37,975 nucleotides of DNA from contig CALAHN010000120.1 in assembly GCA_937891825.1 (NCBI GenBank), positions 1 to 37,975 on the forward strand, given 5' to 3'. Of this stretch, positions 34,968-37,975 are shown piece after piece (the first letter of the stretch is position 1; the number at the start of each line of letters is the position of its first letter). Under the pieces are notes generated by a model. That model was given only the letters and a program-made list of their open reading frames with translations. It did no database searches and was not told where the DNA came from. Source of the DNA: an uncultured Alphaproteobacteria bacterium (GTDB taxonomy: Bacteria; Pseudomonadota; Alphaproteobacteria; Bin95). The position numbers and the translations under genes are program-made.

Positions 34968-36395
34968 TCAAATCGAGAAGCCGGCGGTTTTCGACTCCAG
35001 ATATTCCTCGATGCCCTCGTGTCCGCCCTCGCGGCCGAGGCCGGAGGACTTCATGCCGCCGAAGGGCGCGGCGGCCGAAGTCGGGTTGATGTCATTCACC
35101 CCGATGATCGCAAAATCCAGGCCCTCGACGGTGCGGAGCGCCTTCGCGAGATTGTTGGTATAGACATAGGCCGCGAGGCCGTAGGCCGTGTCGTTCGCCA
35201 TCGCCATCACGTCGTCATCGTCATCGAACGGCACGATCGCCGCCACGGGGCCGAAGGTTTCCTCCCGGTAGATCAGCATGTCGGGCGTGACGTCGGCGAG
35301 CACGGTCGCCGCGTAGAAATGGCCGCGGTCGAGGCCGTTATCCAACAGCCGATGGCCGCCGCACATGACCCGCGCGCCCTTGGCGCGGGCGTCTTCGACC
35401 TGCCGCTCGACCTTGGCGACGGCGGCTTCATTGACCAGCGGGCCGATGCCGACGCCTTTCTCCAGGCCATTGCCGGCGCGGAGCTTCTCGACCCTGCCTG
35501 TCAGCTCTTCCGTGAACGCGGCGGCCGCGTCCTTGTGGACGAACATCCGGTTCGGGCTGATGCAGGCCTGCCCTGTGTTCAGGAACTTGACGAGGCTGGC
35601 GCCCTTGGCGGCATGGGTCGGGTCGGCATCCTGCCAGACGATGAAGGGCGCATGGCCGCCAAGCTCCATCGATATCCGCTTGAGGTTCTGACCGGCCTTG
35701 CCGGCCAGCAGCTTGCCGACGGCCGTCGACCCGGTGAAGGTGATTTTCCGCACCCGGGGATCGCTGGTGAATACGTCGCCGATGGGCTTCGGGTCGAGCG
35801 CGGTCACCAGATTGACGACGCCCTTCGGCACGCCCGCTTCTTCCAGGATCTTGAATACGGCAATGGCGCAGAGCGACGTCGCCTCGGCCGGTTTCAGCAC
35901 GACCGTACACCCGGCCGCAAGCGCCGGCGCCAGCTTCCGCGTCAGCATCGAGATCGGATAATTCCAGGGCGTGACCGCCGCGACGACGCCGACGGGCGCC
36001 TTGAAGATGATGAAGCGCTGGTCGCCGCGCGGCCCCGGGATCGTCTCGCCGTAGACGCGCTTGGCTTCCTCCGCGTACCAGAGCAGGAAGTCGGCGGCAT
36101 ATTGGGTTTCGTTTTCGGCCGCGCGCAGCGGCTTGCCCTGCTCCGTGGTCATCAGCTTGGCGAGTTCGGCCTTCCGCTCGATCATCAAGCTCCAGGCCTT
36201 GTAGAGAATGGCGGACCGTTCATAGGCAGTCCTGCCCGCCCAACCGGCGAAGGCCGCATCGGCGGCGGCGATGGCGTCCAGCGCATCGCCGGCGCCGCCA
36301 TCGGGCACGCTGTCGATCACGTCGCCGGTCGCCGGGTTCAAACTGTCGAAACGCTTGCCGGATTTCGCCGCGCGCCATTCGCCGTTGATGTACAT
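34968..36395 (-). CDS. NAD(P)-dependent aldehyde dehydrogenase, succinate-semialdehyde type
   Basis: This enzyme oxidises an aldehyde, probably succinate or glutarate semialdehyde, to the acid. The 475-aa product has Asn145 (PWNYP), the cofactor-binding TGSTAVGK near 221-228, catalytic Glu244 (MELGGHAPF) and nucleophile Cys278 (GQACISPNR), with the family C-terminal motif PFGGMKSSGLGREGG. These match the GabD-like group, where ELGGHAPF and GGMKSSG are typical. ATG36395 is preferred over the ORF extension to 36467, which is not family-like and crosses the 3' end of the next gene region. It lies 43 bases after the enolase-family gene and may form an operon with it. Confidence 0.9.
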   Translation of the reverse strand: MYINGEWRAAKSGKRFDSLNPATGDVIDSVPDGGAGDALDAIAAADAAFAGWAGRTAYERSAILYKAWSLMIERKAELAKLMTTEQGKPLRAAENETQYAADFLLWYAEEAKRVYGETIPGPRGDQRFIIFKAPVGVVAAVTPWNYPISMLTRKLAPALAAGCTVVLKPAEATSLCAIAVFKILEEAGVPKGVVNLVTALDPKPIGDVFTSDPRVRKITFTGSTAVGKLLAGKAGQNLKRISMELGGHAPFIVWQDADPTHAAKGASLVKFLNTGQACISPNRMFVHKDAAAAFTEELTGRVEKLRAGNGLEKGVGIGPLVNEAAVAKVERQVEDARAKGARVMCGGHRLLDNGLDRGHFYAATVLADVTPDMLIYREETFGPVAAIVPFDDDDDVMAMANDTAYGLAAYVYTNNLAKALRTVEGLDFAIIGVNDINPTSAAAPFGGMKSSGLGREGGHEGIEEYLESKTAGFSI

Positions 36396-36438
36396 GGGGG
36401 AAAAGTCTCTCCGTTCTGATTGCGGGGATCGGCCGTGC

Positions 36439-37608
36439 CTATTTCGGCTGCGCGATCTCCCGGACAAAGTCCTGATCGATGGTGACGCCGAGCCCCGGCC
36501 TCTCGGGGATTTCTACCTGACCGTCGACCACAGGGAAATCCTCCTCGACCAGATCGTGCAGCAAGGGATTATGGCCAAGGCTGTATTCGACGATGAAGCC
36601 CGATGTCGACGAAGCCAGGACATGCAGGCCGGCCGCGAACCCAAGCGCGCCCGTCCAGAGATGCGGCGCGAACCCGAGGCCCCAGGCGGACGCCAGCGCG
36701 CCGATGCGGACCGCTTCCGTGACGCCGCCTGCGATCGCCAGGTCCGGCTGCAGAATGTCGGCGGCGCGGACTTCGACGATGTCGCGGAAATCGAAGCGGG
36801 TGAACTCGCTCTCGCCGGCGGCGATCGGGATATCGGTCATGGCGCGGACTTCCGCCATGCCGCGCTTGTCGTCGCCGGTCACCGGCTCCTCGAACCAGGC
36901 GACGCCCACATCGGCGACGCCATTGGTGAAGCGCTTGGCTTCCGCGACCGTCCAGGTGCCGTGGGCGTCGCACATGATGTCGATATCGGGGCCGAGGGCG
37001 TCGCGCGCCGCATGCACGCGCTCGATCGAATGGCGCACGGTTCCGTCCTGGCTGCCGACGCGCATCTTGACCGCCTTGAAATTGCCCCGGTCGATGAAGC
37101 TTTGCAATTCCGCGCCGATCTCCGCCGTCGGCTTCCAGCCGCCCGATGCATAGGCCGGAAACCGGTCCTTCCGCTTGCCGCCCAGAAGCCGGTGTAGCGG
37201 CGCGTCGAGCGCCTTGCCCGCGATATCCCAGAGCGCGATATCGATGCCGCCCAAGGCCGCGACCGTCAGCCCGCGCCGGCCCATCACGGGAAAGCCGTGG
37301 CCCCGGTCGATGGCGAAATGGGCGCGGCTGCCGTTGTAGCAGATGTCCCAGATGCGGGAGATCTGGCGGGCGTCCTCGCCGATCAGCAGCGGCGCAAGCT
37401 CCCGTTCGATCAGCGCGACCAGGGCCGCGCAGTTGGCCTGGCTGCCGACGGCGGCTTTCGCCTCGCCGTAGCCGACCAGTCCGTTTTCGGTCTCGACCCG
37501 GACCAGGGTCGTGTCGAAGGACGTCATCCGCCTGAAATCGGACACATGCTGCCGTTCGGCCGGGATCGGCGCCCGGAGCCATGTCGCATCGATTTTTGCT
37601 ATCCGCAT
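36439..37608 (-). CDS. Enolase-superfamily (mandelate racemase/muconate lactonizing) dehydratase-like protein
   Basis: Members abstract a proton alpha to a carboxylate and stabilise an enolate with Mg2+. Many are acid-sugar dehydratases. The 389-aa product has the N-terminal capping domain and a TIM barrel with Lys181 in VKMRV (second position Arg183 rather than the usual Lys), metal ligands Asp214 (CDAHGTW), Glu240 (WFEEP) and Glu266 (AGESE), and His316 (PHLW) as the probable second base. ATG37608 is supported by GGGAGG 6 bases upstream. With the downstream aldehyde dehydrogenase it suggests a short catabolic operon for a sugar acid. Substrate unknown. Confidence 0.88.
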   Translation of the reverse strand: MRIAKIDATWLRAPIPAERQHVSDFRRMTSFDTTLVRVETENGLVGYGEAKAAVGSQANCAALVALIERELAPLLIGEDARQISRIWDICYNGSRAHFAIDRGHGFPVMGRRGLTVAALGGIDIALWDIAGKALDAPLHRLLGGKRKDRFPAYASGGWKPTAEIGAELQSFIDRGNFKAVKMRVGSQDGTVRHSIERVHAARDALGPDIDIMCDAHGTWTVAEAKRFTNGVADVGVAWFEEPVTGDDKRGMAEVRAMTDIPIAAGESEFTRFDFRDIVEVRAADILQPDLAIAGGVTEAVRIGALASAWGLGFAPHLWTGALGFAAGLHVLASSTSGFIVEYSLGHNPLLHDLVEEDFPVVDGQVEIPERPGLGVTIDQDFVREIAQPK

Positions 37609-37975
37609 TGAGCGCCTCCCGCTTCGACTACGCGAAGAATGCCCCGGCCGGGCGCCCTTGGGCAACATCGGCCCAAACAGCGGCGCTGCCCGTAATCGCG
37701 TCGCAGGCCATGTTTGCGCGCTACCGGAGCCAAGGATGTGTGACGTCGGCTACAATGACGTGACAACACTGAACCCGGGCGATACCTTGAACGTAGTTAA
37801 AATCAGATCGATTGGAGAAATGCGTTACTAGGCATCAGCTCTAACCTTCTGTTTATGGTTTGGAATCAGGCTGTTACTGTGATGCAGAAGACAATTCTGA
37901 AATCGCGCGCGTTACACTTCATGTAATACCAGCCTGCGGTGAGGCAGACTCATTTTCGGGATTCCCAAAGCGTTC
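37609..37975. other. Intergenic region at the right edge, no convincing gene
   Basis: This 367-base stretch includes the leader of the enolase-family gene. From about 37730 it becomes visibly richer in A and T than the coding DNA. The only open frames (for example 37511-37831) are short, run mainly over the start of the minus-strand gene and resemble no family. It may hold promoters for the minus-strand gene and for a gene beyond the edge, but I see no clear element, hairpin or repeat copy. Confidence 0.6.

Noticed and set aside
37511-37831. Small open frame at the right edge as a gene
   Set aside because: It runs over the start of the enolase-family gene, has no ribosome site or family likeness, and looks like chance.

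Overview
The window is high-GC chromosomal DNA from an alphaproteobacterium, probably Rhodospirillales-like. The evidence is two gene neighbourhoods typical of that class (chvI-chvG-rapZ-ptsM-ptsH-ahcY-divL, and tRNA-Leu-tig-clpP-clpX-lon) and a DivL-type tyrosine pseudokinase. I see no prophage, CRISPR array or rRNA. The only mobile or repetitive DNA is short non-coding repeats.

Layout. 1-4223 (minus strand): a hydantoinase/oxoprolinase operon, hyuA-hyuB, followed by an asparaginase gene cut off by the window edge. 4282-9885 (plus): the ChvI/ChvG envelope-stress two-component system, RapZ, a mannose-type EIIA and HPr of the regulatory phosphotransferase system, then S-adenosylhomocysteine hydrolase. 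The HPr kinase gene expected between chvG and rapZ is absent. 10203-12164: a DivL-like cell-cycle pseudokinase with Tyr in the H-box. 12282-12836 (minus): a PduO-type cobalamin adenosyltransferase bracketed by two copies of a 105-bp repeat.

13032-18451 (plus): ynbE and ydbL, then an overlapping set (MoxR ATPase, CoxE-like VWA protein, split XdhC, and a molybdopterin-binding/MocA fusion) that looks like a maturation operon for a xanthine dehydrogenase/CO dehydrogenase-type molybdoenzyme whose structural genes are not here. 18527-24801: tRNA-Leu(UAG) and the protein quality-control genes tig, clpP, clpX and lon. 24959-27039: an MFS transporter overlapping a crotonase.

27041-28050 (minus): a zinc-binding ZnuA with a Zur-like operator, without znuB or znuC beside it. 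28202-30548: a luciferase-like oxidoreductase divergent from an acyl-CoA dehydrogenase. 30561-37608 (minus): an orphan PAS histidine kinase, a second MFS transporter, a lipoprotein of unknown function paired with a FecR-domain protein, a succinate-semialdehyde-type aldehyde dehydrogenase, and an enolase-superfamily dehydratase. The last 367 bases have no convincing gene.

The most unusual feature is the set of structured repeats. Three well-conserved 105-bp two-hairpin elements, one probable diverged copy and two partial copies resemble in design the RIME elements of rhizobia. A separate 163-bp foldback element follows ahcY. Several of these repeats supply the stop codon of the neighbouring gene. 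I did not find a clear new multigene system. The repeats, the tyrosine pseudokinase with an eroded ATPase domain and the missing HPr kinase deserve most attention.
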